NCBI GenBank assembly: GCA_039707465.1
Contig: CM077643.1
Location: 248,687,919 to 248,751,918 of the forward strand
Direction: 5' to 3'
Origin: Rhabdophis nuchalis
Lineage: Eukaryota; Chordata; Lepidosauria; Squamata; Natricidae
Length of the DNA: 64,000 nucleotides
The translations under genes were made by a program, and so were the position numbers. The stretch's first letter is position 1. Every line of letters starts with the position of its first letter. The notes under the pieces were generated by a model that saw only the letters and a list, made by a program, of their open reading frames with translations, made no database searches and was not told where the DNA came from. Below, piece after piece: positions 25,597-36,188 of the stretch.

Positions 25597-26275
25597 CATA
25601 TATATATATATTTAGGCTATGAAGAGGAATATCATGAGGCAATTTGTCAAAAGCTTTACTTTCTATTGTTCTAGGTGTCCCAGATATTGTTATCACCATG
25701 GAAAAATATATGGAAAAGACAAGGCTTAGATGTTTGAAGTACTGACAGCAAAAGTAGAAGGAAGTCCTCTGCATGCTTAAAATAGAGAGCTTATTTTTTT
25801 GGGGGGGGCATTCATGAGCATTAACTATAATACTATAATTAACTATAATACTATAACTATAATACTATGTAGTATTTAATATTTAAAAAATGAAAGATGA
25901 AGCCCATTCATTTGTCTTTAAAAAGCTACTATATTGCAGGGAGTCTTTACTCCTGAACATGTTGCAACGTCCTTTTTAGTCTTCTCAGCTGAGGTTGGAA
26001 ATACGAGACACTCTGAGAACAGTTTAGAGTGGGTCTAAATTTGATGTGGGGGAGAAGCTAGAAAGAAACCTTGCTTTTGAAAATGGGGCTTATCTCTGGC
26101 TGGCTGGGAGTTGCAGAGAAAAATAATCCTTCCGCCCCCATCCCTTAATGCAGCTCTCTGGCGCTGCTGTTAAGGAATTAGGGTTAGGGAATTCTGGAAG
26201 CCATGCCCTGGAGGCTTCCTCGTCTCTGCTTTGTTTCTACCTTCCTGGTCCCCCCCACCTTTTTTTAGTCAATCA
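25597..26275. other. No gene recognised
   Basis: Unassigned. It contains a short CTATAA direct-repeat run at 25825-25865. Confidence 0.5.
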
Positions 26276-26483
26276 TCTCTGATTCTTGAAGACTGCCTGG
26301 ACAAATCCCTGTAGTTTTCTTGGGAAGGTTTTTCAGAAGTGGTTTGCCCTGGCCTGTTTCCTAGGGATGAGAAAAAGTGACTGACTCACAGTTAGCCAGT
26401 TGCATTTGTGTCTAAGGACTAGAACTCACGATCTCCCATTTCTAGCCCAGTGCCTTAACTACTACACCAAACTGGCTCTCATA
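26276..26483 (-). mobile_element. tRNA-derived SINE with BovB-like tail (Sauria-type)
   Basis: The minus strand starts with a tRNA-like head (A box near GGTGTAGTAGTTAAGGC, B box GAGTTCTAGTCC), then 'GGGCAAACCACTTCTGAAAA', then 'AAGAAAACTACAGGGATTTG' and 'CAGGCAGTCTTCAAGAATCA'. The last part resembles the 3' end of BovB LINEs, as known for Sauria SINEs. BovB proteins would have mobilised it. Confidence 0.75.
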
Positions 26484-27202
26484 CCTACCTGTAGCGATGG
26501 ACAAAATCCTAGGCTACCTACCTTTTTAATCAAATAGCATAATTTATTTTTATGTATTTATTCGAATTTATAACCCGCACCTTCTCCTAAAAAAGGACCC
26601 AGGGCGGCGCACAGGAAAATTTAAAAAACAATACAAATATACAAAAATACCATTTTAAAAAACCTATTAAACCCATACCCTGTGCTAAAATAATGTAAAA
26701 TCCCACTAATTAAAAATATAGCTAATAACAATCAGGAATGGGGGGTTATGCTAGGCCGGCTTGTTGAAATAGGTGCGTTTTAAGACGCTGGCGGAAAAGG
26801 CGGAGGTCTGAGATGGTGCGTAGTTCAGGGGGCAGGTTATTCCAGAAGGTAGGGCCCGCTACAGAGAAGGCCCTTCCCCTGGGTGTCGCCAACCGGCATT
26901 GCCCGGCCGACGGCACCCTGAGAAGGCCCTCTCTGTGGGAGCGGATCAGTCAAAGGGATGTATGGGGCAGGAGACGGTCTCGCATATAGCTAGGCCCTGA
27001 ACCATGGAGCGCTTTGAAGATGGTCGTCAACACCTTGAAGCGCACCCGAAAGGCCACAGGTAGCCAGTGCAGCTCGCGCAGGAGAGGTGTTATATGGGAA
27101 TGCCTTGAGGCTCCCATGATCACTCGCGCAGCTGCATTCTGGACTAACTGTAACCTTCAAGTGCACCTCAAGGGGAGCCCCATGGAGAGAGTGTTACAGT
27201 AG

Positions 27203-27916
27203 TCAAGCCGGGACGTCACGAGTGCTTGAGTGACTGTGCGGAGGGCAGCCCGGTCCAGTAAGGGGCGCAATTGGCATATCAAACGCCCCCCTGGCCACGG
27301 CTGTCACATGATCCTCCATGGATAGCTGGGAGTCCAGGAGGACACCCAAATTGTGCACTCTCTCCACGGGGGCCAGTATTTTGCCCCCGATGGCCAGTGT
27401 TGGACTTACTTGGCTGAACCGGGGTGCCGGAAACCACAGCCACTCAGTCTTGGACGGGTTGAGCTTGAGTTTGTTACTATCCATCCAAACCCGTACGGCC
27501 TCCAAACACTGGAACAGCACCTCGGCGGCATCGTTGGGGTGGTCTGGGGTGGATGTGTACAACTGAGTATCATCAGCGTACAGATGGTATCCCAACCCAA
27601 AACCACGGATGATCTCACCCAGCGGCTTCATATAGGTGTTGAACAGGAGAGGCGAGAGGACCGACCCCTGAGGAACCCCACATAAGAGGGACCTCGGGGA
27701 TGACCTCTGCCCCCCTGCCAACACACATTGCGACCGACCAGAGAGGTAGGACGAGAACCACCGTAATACGGTGCCTCTCACCCCCAACCCCCCCAGTCGG
27801 TGCAATAGGATACCATGGTCGATGGTATCAAAAGCCGCTGAGAGGACTAATAGGACTAGGATAGAGGAACATCCCCTATCCCGCGCCCTCCAGAGATCAT
27901 CCACCAACATGACCAA
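27203..27916 (-). pseudogene. L2 ORF2 reverse transcriptase, palm domain onward
   Basis: A 237-residue frame. RT motifs appear in order: SAAFDTIDHGILL (motif 3, first catalytic Asp present), LCGVPQGSVLSPLLF (motif 4), YHLYADDTQLY (motif 5, catalytic AspAsp present), then LKLNPSKTEWLWF (motif 6). RT would copy L2 RNA at a nicked target. The catalytic residues are intact, but the first part of the RT lies in another frame (27897-28541) and the C-terminus shifts frame after about 27275, so the copy is dead. The neighbouring frame supplies the missing fingers region. Confidence 0.88.
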
Positions 27917-28541
27917 TGCTGTCTCGGAAGCCGGACTGGCACAGGTCTAGATAATCAATTTCCTCCAGGTGCCGCGGAAACTGTTGAGCCACCACACTCT
28001 CTACAACCTTCGCTAGAAAGTGAAGGTTGGAGACCGGACGGTAATTTTCCAACAATGCTGGGTCCAGGGAAGGCTTCTTGAGGAGGGGCCTCACCACCGC
28101 CTCTTTCAAGGCGGTATGCAAGTACCCCTCACTCAAGGAAGCGTTCACGATATCCTGGAGCCAGCCTCGTGTAACCTCCCAGGATGCCAGTACAAGCCAG
28201 GAGGGACATGGGTCCAATAAACATGTGGTGGCCTTAAGTCTCCTCGACAGCCTGTCCATATCCTCGGTAGTAACAAAGTCAAACTCCTCCCAAGATGGTG
28301 TGTCAAGAACAGCCTCGGACAATCCGACCAGACCACTTTCAATGGAGGGCAACTCGTTCCGAATCCGAGTGATTTTATCCTGCAGATATTCACCAAATTC
28401 CTCTGCTCGACCCTGTAGAGGGGCTTCCCGCAGCCTCTGGTGAAGGAGGGAGCAGGTCACCCCAAACAGGGCGGCAGGGCGATTATCTGCGGATGCGATA
28501 AGAGTGGCACAATATTCATGTTTGGCCACTCTTATCGCCAC
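27897..28541 (-). pseudogene. L2 ORF2 RT fingers region, frameshifted from the palm
   Basis: A 214-residue frame upstream of the palm. It carries VVRPLLKKPSLDP and LENYRPVSNLHFLAKVVES (RT motifs 0-1) and QSGFR near its end. A small deletion around 27905-27925 removes about four residues and shifts the frame into that of 27203-27916. The endonuclease domain is not present; the in-frame text before it (to about 28650) is the EN-RT linker. Confidence 0.85.
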
Positions 28542-28660
28542 TAAGTAAGTCCTAATATGGGCTCTTACTAGTGTTCGGTCGGATTCGGACCGAGAGGATC
28601 TCCATCTGCTCTCTATATGCAGTCTTTTACTTTAGCATCGACCATGTTATCCATCTAAAT

Positions 28661-28782
28661 CAGGGGTTCCCAAACTTGGCAACTTGAAGACTTGTGGACT
28701 TCAACTCCCAGAATTCTCCAGCCAGCTGGCTGGAGAATTCTGGGAGTTGAAGTCTTCAAGTTGCCAAGTTTGGGAACCCCTG
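28661..28782. mobile_element. Palindromic hAT-type MITE, family C (TSD atctaaat)
   Basis: This 122-bp almost perfect hairpin begins CAGGGGTTCCCAAACTTGG and ends with the complement. The axis is at AGCCAGCTGGCT; the right arm lacks 8 bases found in the left. Perfect 8-bp duplications atctaaat lie at 28653-28660 and 28783-28790. Confidence 0.93.
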
Positions 28783-28863
28783 ATCTAAATCATTAGCTTT
28801 TCATGTTTGCTTGGCTGACTTGTTTTTGAATGTCAAAGAAATAACACTTGAACAACCCCAAAA

Positions 28864-28930
28864 CAGTCAGTCAGTCAGTCAGTCAGTCAGTCAGTCAGTC
28901 AGTCAGTCAGTCAATCTGTCTGTCTGTCTA
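28864..28930. repeat. (CAGT)n then (GTCT)n microsatellite
   Basis: About 12 CAGT units followed by a few GTCT units. Confidence 0.95.
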
Positions 28931-29690
28931 CCTCTACTTCTACCTCTACATCCCTCCATCCACCCAGTACTTAAAAATAAACATAGAAAATATGCACTGT
29001 AACCATTCCTCTGTTTAAATATTCCGCAATATTTGGAGATCAAGATTATTTTAAAGAATTATTTCTGGGCCCCAGAGCTAAATTTGTAAAAATAATCTTT
29101 TGCCTGTTTTCATTTACATTCACATATCATTTATAAAAATAATGAAGGTATTTCCATTTAAAACAATCATTTTGAATATGTTCTGGATTTTCCCTTCCTT
29201 TTTGAAACAGAGGGAAATTTACATTCGATGTTTTTTTTTTAATCTCTCCACATTCAACAACCTAAAAAAATGTTATGGACTTTGATGAAAAAGAAAAAGA
29301 ACGGATGTTAGGATGATAGTTATAAAAATAGTTTCAGTGTCTTACTATGTTCTTTTATAGTATGATGACCTGCAGAGATTTAGTCTGATGTTTGCCAGAA
29401 AATGTAAGGGTAAAGAATTATGGAGGCCTCACTGATCCTTTGCCTGAGCTAAAGACACACTATTTGAATTCACTAAAAACCAAATAAAATATACAACAGA
29501 AGCAGATTATAATCTGAATTCTATGTATGTGTTTCATGCCTTCCTAATTGAAAAAGGCAAGTCCAATTACCATTAAAAATTTTAACCTGCAACTTGACCT
29601 GTCCCTCTTTAAATCTCAATCAACCTTCCACTATACAGATTCAGGAGAAATATATATAAAGGACGTCTTGTGCAATTTCTGAGGCACACA
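28931..29690. other. No gene recognised
   Basis: AT-rich, unassigned. Confidence 0.5.
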
Positions 29691-29695
29691 CTTAA

Positions 29696-29721
29696 ACACA
29701 CACACACACACACACACACAC
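29696..29721. repeat. (CA)n microsatellite
   Basis: About 13 CA units. Confidence 0.95.
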
Positions 29722-29830
29722 CTCTCTTCTGAAGAGGAAGAATATAGCTGGCCTCCTGAGATGTGAATTCACATCTCATTTCCACCATTCCCTAGAGCAC
29801 TATTAAAAGAGAAATACTTATTTTATTTAA

Positions 29831-29910
29831 GAAGAAGGAGGAGGAGGAGGAGGAGGAGGAGGAAGGAAGGAAGGAAGGAAGGAAGGAAGGAAGGAAGGAA
29901 GGAAGGAAGA
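29831..29910. repeat. (GAG)n then (GGAA)n purine tract
   Basis: About eight GAG/AGG units run into about 15 GGAA units, an 80-bp all-purine strand. Such tracts can form triplex structures. Confidence 0.95.
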
Positions 29911-30520
29911 TCAGAAAACAAAAAAGAGGTAAAAACGCCATCACAACATGCATTATTTCTTTTCAATGGTTAGACACTTTCTTTCAGCATCTTGGTTCTA
30001 CCAGAATTTCTGCCAATGTGGCTAACAGGGAAAGAATTTTAATACCAAACATCTGAGGGACACCAAATTCTCTATTGGCGGTATAATATAAAGATAGTGT
30101 AAAGCTGATACTGCAACAGTGTTTTATTTACTAGCACCTTGGCACAGAATGAAATATGTTTTCTGCACTTTTTCTGCACATAAGTAACACGAGCAATGAT
30201 ACTCTTGTCTAGTTTCATAGATTGCATGTTTTTTGAGCTTTTCAAGGTAACTAGCAGATACATTGATAAACTGTATGTGTTTGCTTCTCTTTCCTATTGC
30301 CCCTTTCTTATCTCTTAACAAGATCATGGTATTTTCCCTCTAGTCAGGCCAAAACTATTCACTAGCAATTAAATTTTTCAGTATTGGAAAAAATACCCAA
30401 CCTTGCTATTATTGTTCAGTCTATCCTTTCTTTTATCATATCCTCAGCTTGAGTTATAAAGAGAAAGATCTATTCCCATCATTTGCTTCTACCATAATGT
30501 CTATGGTAGACATATGATCC
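29911..30520. other. No gene recognised
   Basis: Unassigned AT-rich DNA. Confidence 0.5.
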
Positions 30521-30850
30521 TCAATCATCCAGGTTCATGGTTGTCCCAAAGGTCGCTTTTTCAAGAGGCAACTGAACTTCTTGTTTTTTAAAAAAAGATG
30601 TTTCACTTCTCATCAAAGAAGCTTCTTTAGCTCTGACTGGATGGTGGGGAATGGAAGGATTTATACTCCTTGCAGACAGCTGGTCATTTGCATCCTTTTA
30701 GAGAGTCGCTGAGGCCACTTGGAGGTTTATCTGTGTCCTCAGGGTCACTTGGGTAGTGCAAATGGGTGTGGCTCTCCAATGAAAGGGTTAATGGGCCCTT
30801 TAGTTTAGCAAGAGTTTAACTTGCAATAAGCAGGCTTTGATGGTCTTGAC
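30521..30850 (-). mobile_element. Penelope-like element terminal fragment (candidate)
   Basis: On the minus strand it reads TTTGATGAGAAGTGAAACATC, close to a hammerhead core (GATGA, short stem II, GAAAC), between 'AAAGAAGCTTCTTT' and 'AAGAAGTTCAGTTGCCTC'. This arrangement recalls terminal repeats of vertebrate Penelope-like elements. No protein domain remains. The outer limits are approximate. Confidence 0.45.
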
Positions 30851-30860
30851 CCTACCTCAC

Positions 30861-31152
30861 CAGTGGTGGGATTCAAATTTTTTTACTACCGGTTCTGTGG
30901 GCATGGCTTGGTGGCAGTGACATTGCTTTGTGGGCATGGTATGGCTTTGTGAGCATGGCAGAGGAAGGATACTGCAAAATCCCCATTCCCTCCCCACCCG
31001 ACTAACCTGCTTTCCAGCTCCATTCTCCTGTTCAAGACAACAAAAGAAGATGAGCTGGGAGGCAGCAGGGGTGGGGCCAGCCTATTTACCTTTCTCTGAA
31101 CTACTCAAAATTTCCACTACCAGTTGTCCAGAACCGGCTGAATATATCTCTG
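30861..31152 (+). mobile_element. Short hAT-type element, family A
   Basis: This 292-bp copy starts CAGTGGTGGGATTCAAA and ends GAATATATCTCTG. Flanks tacctcac (30853-30860) and cacctcac (31153-31160) match at 7 of 8 bases. The body contains 'TACTACCGGTTCTGTGGGC'. Confidence 0.88.
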
Positions 31153-31160
31153 CACCTCAC

Positions 31161-32441
31161 TCTAATAAATATTTACTAATACAACCCTATGACTGAGTGG
31201 CTAAATGGCTACTTGATCCACCTGATGCAACCCTTCAGGTGGCTTAAGAGAGAATAGGTCTGTCAATGGAAAGGCATTGGGGCATCCAGCTCATTTGCAA
31301 AAAGCCTGTGGACCATGTAATAGGAAGAATGGATTGTATTGCATTCTCAGTTCAGCTCTTCTAAGGGATCATGCTTCTGGAAAGAAAATAAAAACCATAT
31401 TATATAAATGCGATCACATGTTGGTTTGTTTTATTTACTGTTACCATCAGAATAGCACAATTAACTTGAGGGAATGCAATACTCAACAAGGGAGTGAATT
31501 AACTAGCCACAAATTGTTTGTTAACCATGAAGTTTTCCAAGAGAAGCCTCTAAGGTATATCTGTAGCAAGGGAATGGTATTAGAACTCTTAATACCACAT
31601 GTTTCCATTTGAACAGATGGAAGGGAAAAGTTTGACTGCAATGTGTTATTACTTAAGAAGGGGGGAGAATCTTACTGATATAGATCAAGGGTGTTGTTTA
31701 AATTTACTTAGCAGAATGATGGTTTCATAATCCATTCATGCTTGCAAGCATAATTACTTTATAACTAGATGTAAGTTATTCGAAACTTGAAGATTCTTTT
31801 GCTCTTCTGGCTCAGAGGAGTTGGACTCATCTGCAGTCAACATTTTCCCTTATGTGTTAAAATATGTATTTTTATACCATGTCTAGCTACTGCTTATGTA
31901 AGGCAGTATTTCAAGATAACAGTGTAGGTAACATGACATAATGCCTTACAACATGATTGTTATTTAGACATCAGATATAGAAAACTTACTTGACTTTGAT
32001 CTAGTGATGCTTTCTTGATTATGGAAGGACATTTGGTCAAGCTTAGACTTCCATTACATTAAAGGGGGCAAGCCATTTTACTTGTTCACCATGTTTCAGG
32101 TGGTGCTCAGAGTGCTCTCGGGGAATAATAGGTGGTGGCAAAATTTACCACTTCCCTTACTGAGTTTTCTGTTTGACCGTACGCATCTGCAAATTGGCTT
32201 GATTGAGAAACACTATATTTATTTTAAAAAATAGGTAAGGATTATTAACTGTATGTAATTATTTAAAATTAATTTTATTCATGTTTAAGTTTCAGTAAGA
32301 TTAAATCCCATGAGTTTGGGGTCTGGCTTCTATCACCTCTTTGCCCTGCTCTTTCCTGCTCATATGGCTCCTGACATGTGTGTCAAGTGTTATATGCAAG
32401 TCTCAGCATCTTAATTGTTGATCACCTCTGGTTTAAAGTAC
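31161..32441. other. No gene recognised
   Basis: A 111-codon frame at 31277-31612 has no recognised domain and is probably chance. The rest is unassigned. Confidence 0.5.
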
Positions 32442-32449
32442 AGTGAAAT

Positions 32450-32712
32450 CAGGGGTGGTAGGAACCACTTTAACAACAGGTTCACTGAGCATGCGCTTTG
32501 CGTGCGTAGTTCAGAAAATACTCACCTTCTGGATTGCTGATTGGGAAGGAAAACAGCAATCCACTCTGCTGCGCAACTCAGCTGAGAAGATAAAGGTAGG
32601 TAAAGTGCAGGTGTGGGTGCTTGATTGTGGGAGTGAACCAGTATGCTCCCAGCTGATTGTCAGAGCTACTGGTTCAGGTGAACCTGTCCGAACTGGTAGA
32701 ATCCCACCACTG
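32450..32712. mobile_element. Short hAT-type element related to families A and B
   Basis: It starts CAGGGGTGGTAGGAACC and ends GAATCCCACCACTG. Flanks agtgaaat and agggaaag agree at 6 of 8 bases. The end matches family A and the start family B, so it may be an intermediate or mosaic copy. Confidence 0.65.
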
Positions 32713-32719
32713 AGGGAAA

Positions 32720-33540
32720 GCCTTCTTCATCCGGTGTCTAATCCTGCCATAGAATTAACATTGCAATGCCTCCAAGCCTGGCACTGTCCTTCTGCAAGGT
32801 AGGTCACGCCTGGCCCTAGCGGCATAAGCTGGCTCTTCTTTCCAAAGCATGACTAGATTTAATGATATAGTCTTCATCTGAAGTTAATATGTTTTCTAGC
32901 ATATTTCAGCAGGCATTACAGAAAATATGAAATGCAAAGCCTGACACTCAATTTCAATCCAAAAAAACAACAACAGTAAGAAGTTTTATTAAAATTACAT
33001 TAAAATAAATAAATAAAAAGTCCAGTGGTTAAGTACATGCCTCACATTGTCGAGTCTACAAAGAGCATTAGTCCCTCTGCCCCAAGAATGTACCAGTTGT
33101 TGTACAAACCATTGGTATGAATCATTCTCACACTGTAATATGCCAAAAAGCCTTTGGTATCTTGAAATTATTATGGCTTAATATAATTTGGTTCCTTCTT
33201 GGTTTAAAATTTATTCTAAGCATGTAATGTTTTAGAAAATATTTGGATTCAGCTCTGCTATTCTTTGTGGCTCATTATTCAAACATGTGGTGCCTCTGGA
33301 GCATTTCCCAGAGCCTCTTTGTACCCAGAATATTGCTGTTAAAGCATTCTAAGTTTTAGAAGAGGGAGAATTAAGGCCATGGGATAGAGGCGAAGGTGTC
33401 CCAAAACAGGGAGAGGCTGACTGAATTTGTAAAACAAGTTATCTTGTATATGCATACATGTAGAGGCAGCCAGGAACAGCTTTATACCTTACACAACTTA
33501 AAAAATGACATGGATAAAAAGGCATGGATAGCCTTTAGGA
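32720..33540. other. No gene recognised
   Basis: Unassigned; A-rich tract and AAAT repeats near 33000-33020 could mark a retroposon tail. Confidence 0.45.
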
Positions 33541-33544
33541 AGCT

Positions 33545-33781
33545 TGTAGAGTGTTGTTGGGGGCTGGGGGAGGGGGCAAAAAAACGGGCCATTTTTCTCT
33601 CATTTTTGCCCTCCCCAGCCCCCAGGTGCTTCTGAAAGCCTCAATAAGGGTATGCACAGCCATTTGGTGAAGGGGGTGGAGTTTTGGGAAGCAAAAATGC
33701 TGTATTCAGTGTATAAGATGCACCCAGATTTTCAGCTTCTTTGAGGGAAAAGGGTGCGTCTTATACTCTGAAAAATACAGT
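33545..33781. mobile_element. Unclassified MITE-like repeat with G-rich hairpin
   Basis: It contains a G-rich/C-rich inverted repeat (33560-33583 against 33602-33624) and then two complementary stretches, 'GTATAAGATGCACCCAG' and 'GTGCGTCTTATACTCTG', that form a second inverted pair. This layout is typical of small DNA transposon derivatives. Its family is not assigned. Confidence 0.5.
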
Positions 33782-33842
33782 ACTCAAAATTTCCGCTACC
33801 AGTTCTCCGGAACCTGTCAGAGCCTGCTGGATTTCACTCCTG
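33782..33842 (+). mobile_element. hAT family A end fragment
   Basis: 'TACTCAAAATTTCCGCTACC' through 'GGATTTCACTCCTG' matches the last 60 bp of family A. The rest of the element is missing, replaced by the neighbouring MITE-like repeat. Confidence 0.7.
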
Positions 33843-35980
33843 TGTGGGACCCTATCAATGGGCTGTTTTGTTTGTTATTGCCATGCCTCACGTAGCCAGC
33901 TATGTTGCAGAGATGCTGTTCTGCTGTTCGCATCATCTCGGTGGGTACAGGCAGCAAGCTAACCTGTGGGTTCCAAGAGAAACTTGTTCTTCTGTCATTG
34001 TCGAACACATAGCAGTAAAAGCTGGAGCAACATTTCATCCCAGGAAAGGAATGGCATTTCTCAGTTTTTCCAAACAGTTGTGTGTTGTTTCTTTTGGGAC
34101 CGTTCACTCGGTTGCATGAGCTCTTTCTGTGCTTGAGGCGTATTATTTTTAGCGAAATCAAAGATGACCGGCGTTAAAGCGGGCAAACTAGGTGGGCTTT
34201 CTTCATGGCTTGTGAATTTCTGGGCCAGTATGGATATCCCTCCGCTTACACAGCTGTGACGTTCTAATGCCTACAGGCACATTCTGCACTATCCCATGTA
34301 CCACCTCAAAATGTTAAAACATCAAGAACTGAAGTGTTCTTTTGTTTCCATTGCTCCTTGCATATGTTTTAGTCAGTAGCTTTGTTTGTTTTTTTAAAAA
34401 AAATATTTCCTTTTTGTTTGCATTTCTTGGCAAAGGCCTCTTCTCCCTTTTGCTCCCCCCACTTTTTTTTTTTAAATATAGGCTCTTCCTTTGGTCCTTC
34501 TGCCAGCAATATTGCTATAGCTTAACCACAAGTGAGTTCTTAGTGCTTCCATTTCTCTGCAGCTCCAGGGGTGTTACTGCAGAACCAAAACTAGTTTTAT
34601 TTTTTTGTATTCAGTTCTTAATTGCTTTGGCGGGATATATTGCCAAAGAAGACGAAAAAATCTTTCTTTTTCTTCTCTTCAGCAAAAGCTATCCATTACA
34701 GTTCTACCAAAGCATCCTGAATATCAGGATAGGAAAGTCAACAAATATAAATATGCATGGTGTCCATCCATGTATATTCGTATATTTACAGTGAAAAGAG
34801 CAATGTGCATGGAATTATCCATCAATTCTCATTAAAATTATCTTATGTAGTTTGAGATAAGAGTTAAAAAATTGTTTAAGGCCATCTGATGACTCAAGGC
34901 AGAGCAGTGATATGTTCTCTATATTTATATCTGGCTTTATAACAGCATGGTTACCCATGATCAATTGAACTACAATTTACTCAATTTTCTGGGTTCACAT
35001 AATTCAAAAACTATAGATGAATCACATAGGCTGAATAACACTTGATGGTCAAATGTAGTTGAATACTCTGTGATCAGTGTATAACGAGGAAGCAACTTCT
35101 ATCAAATCTATTGGACTGAAATTTGCCATCTCAACTGGTGTTACCCAGAAATGTGAGGATTTCATCCACTGAATCTGTAGCCAGCATTGCTGTTCATTAA
35201 TAATTCTATGAATTGGAATCTCAACATAACAGGAAGACAAGAGATTGGTGGTGGCTGGTCCAAAAATGTTGACTATCTGAAATATGAGTGTAAAATGGAG
35301 CTCCTACACCCTGGCTAATATCTATTTAGATCTGTGAACTCAGAACATTGCCAAAACTTTATTAAACAGAATGTTGAAATACAGGAGACCGAACGGAGTC
35401 AGATTTTTCAGTTCATTACCAATAAACAAGCTGAGAGACATCATACATAAGAGAGGTTCTTATTAATATAATATAGAGTTTACGCTTTAACCTAAGACTG
35501 TATTTGATATTCTATAACATAACTTTTAACATTGAATTTTAGTCATTCTTGTCTCTTTTAAATTTAATACACATGTTTTAATATTATATTTGTACACCAC
35601 TCAGCATTCCTCTGTGAGGGAAATGGGCAGTTTCAAAATTTAATTTAAAAAAAATAACAATTTGATTCTGGTTCCTGTTTTCCCATAGTTAAATAGGATT
35701 CACATTTCTCTTTGTCTTTCCTTGGCTGTGGCACTAATATTTTTCATGTTTAATATAAGGTAGAGTTCTCTCTTGTTTATTTCTATTAATTTATTTTTTC
35801 AGATTGAGGAAATTATATTACTCTAGGATTAATATTGCTCTTTGTCCCTTGTTTGACAGTATAGGATTTGGTAATAAAGGAGTCAAGAGTTTCATGATCT
35901 GCCAACTACTTGAAAGCATTTATTAATTGTATAAGTACAATACCATCTGTAAATATATATAAATATATATATAACACAAA
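33843..35980. other. No gene recognised; part may be conserved noncoding
   Basis: Short frames at 33817-34161 (minus) and 34342-34794 (plus) lack domains; the latter is low-complexity Phe/Leu-rich from poly-T. The block 33990-34250 is complex, has scattered CpGs, and is free of recognisable repeats. The remainder is AT-rich. Confidence 0.45.
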
Positions 35981-35986
35981 TATGTA

Positions 35987-36024
35987 TGTATGTATGTATG
36001 TATGTAATATATATATATATATAT
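35987..36024. repeat. (TATG)n and (TA)n tract left of Penelope-like element
   Basis: About five TATG units followed by about ten TA units end where the Penelope-like inverted repeat begins. Confidence 0.93.
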
Positions 36025-36140
36025 ATGTAGATTTTGGTTTATTCGGGTCTTTTCCCATGTAAAATTAAAGGTGTTTTTGCAACGTTTCGATGGGATCACC
36101 CCCATCATCATCAGGTTTTGGCTTTGGCTTTTTTGCAAAT
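36025..36140 (-). repeat. Left 116-bp inverted repeat of Penelope-like element
   Basis: Reverse complement of 36838-36953. It includes a hammerhead-like core on the minus strand at 36081-36114. Confidence 0.93.
36081..36114 (-). ncRNA. Hammerhead-ribozyme-like core (minus strand)
   Basis: The minus strand reads CTGATGA (36108-36114), a stem-loop GATGGG-GGTGAT-CCCATC, then GAAAC and GTTGC. CTGATGA and GAAA are the two invariant strands of the hammerhead core and the stem between them pairs fully. Stem III would be the self-complementary ACGT, which suits a dimer. Stem I pairing is weak. Hammerhead motifs are known in Penelope-like elements. Confidence 0.55.
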
Positions 36141-36188
36141 GAGCTGTATTTGAAATGGCAGTTTTTCTGTAAGTGGAGGTGGGAGGGG

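Larger units (their letters stand above)
26530..28655 (-). mobile_element. L2-clade LINE, 5'-truncated
   Basis: About 2.1 kb. The 3' end (left) shows CCCTGGGTCC and TTATAAATTCGAATAAATA on the minus strand, the L2 terminal signature. ORF2 text follows upstream through RT. It is noticeably more GC-rich than its surroundings. It is cut at the 5' side before the endonuclease. A palindromic hAT MITE lies 5 bp beyond it. Confidence 0.88.

Noticed and set aside
34342..34794. 150-codon Phe/Leu-rich plus-strand frame
   Set aside because: Poly-T-driven low complexity; it resembles a membrane protein only by composition.
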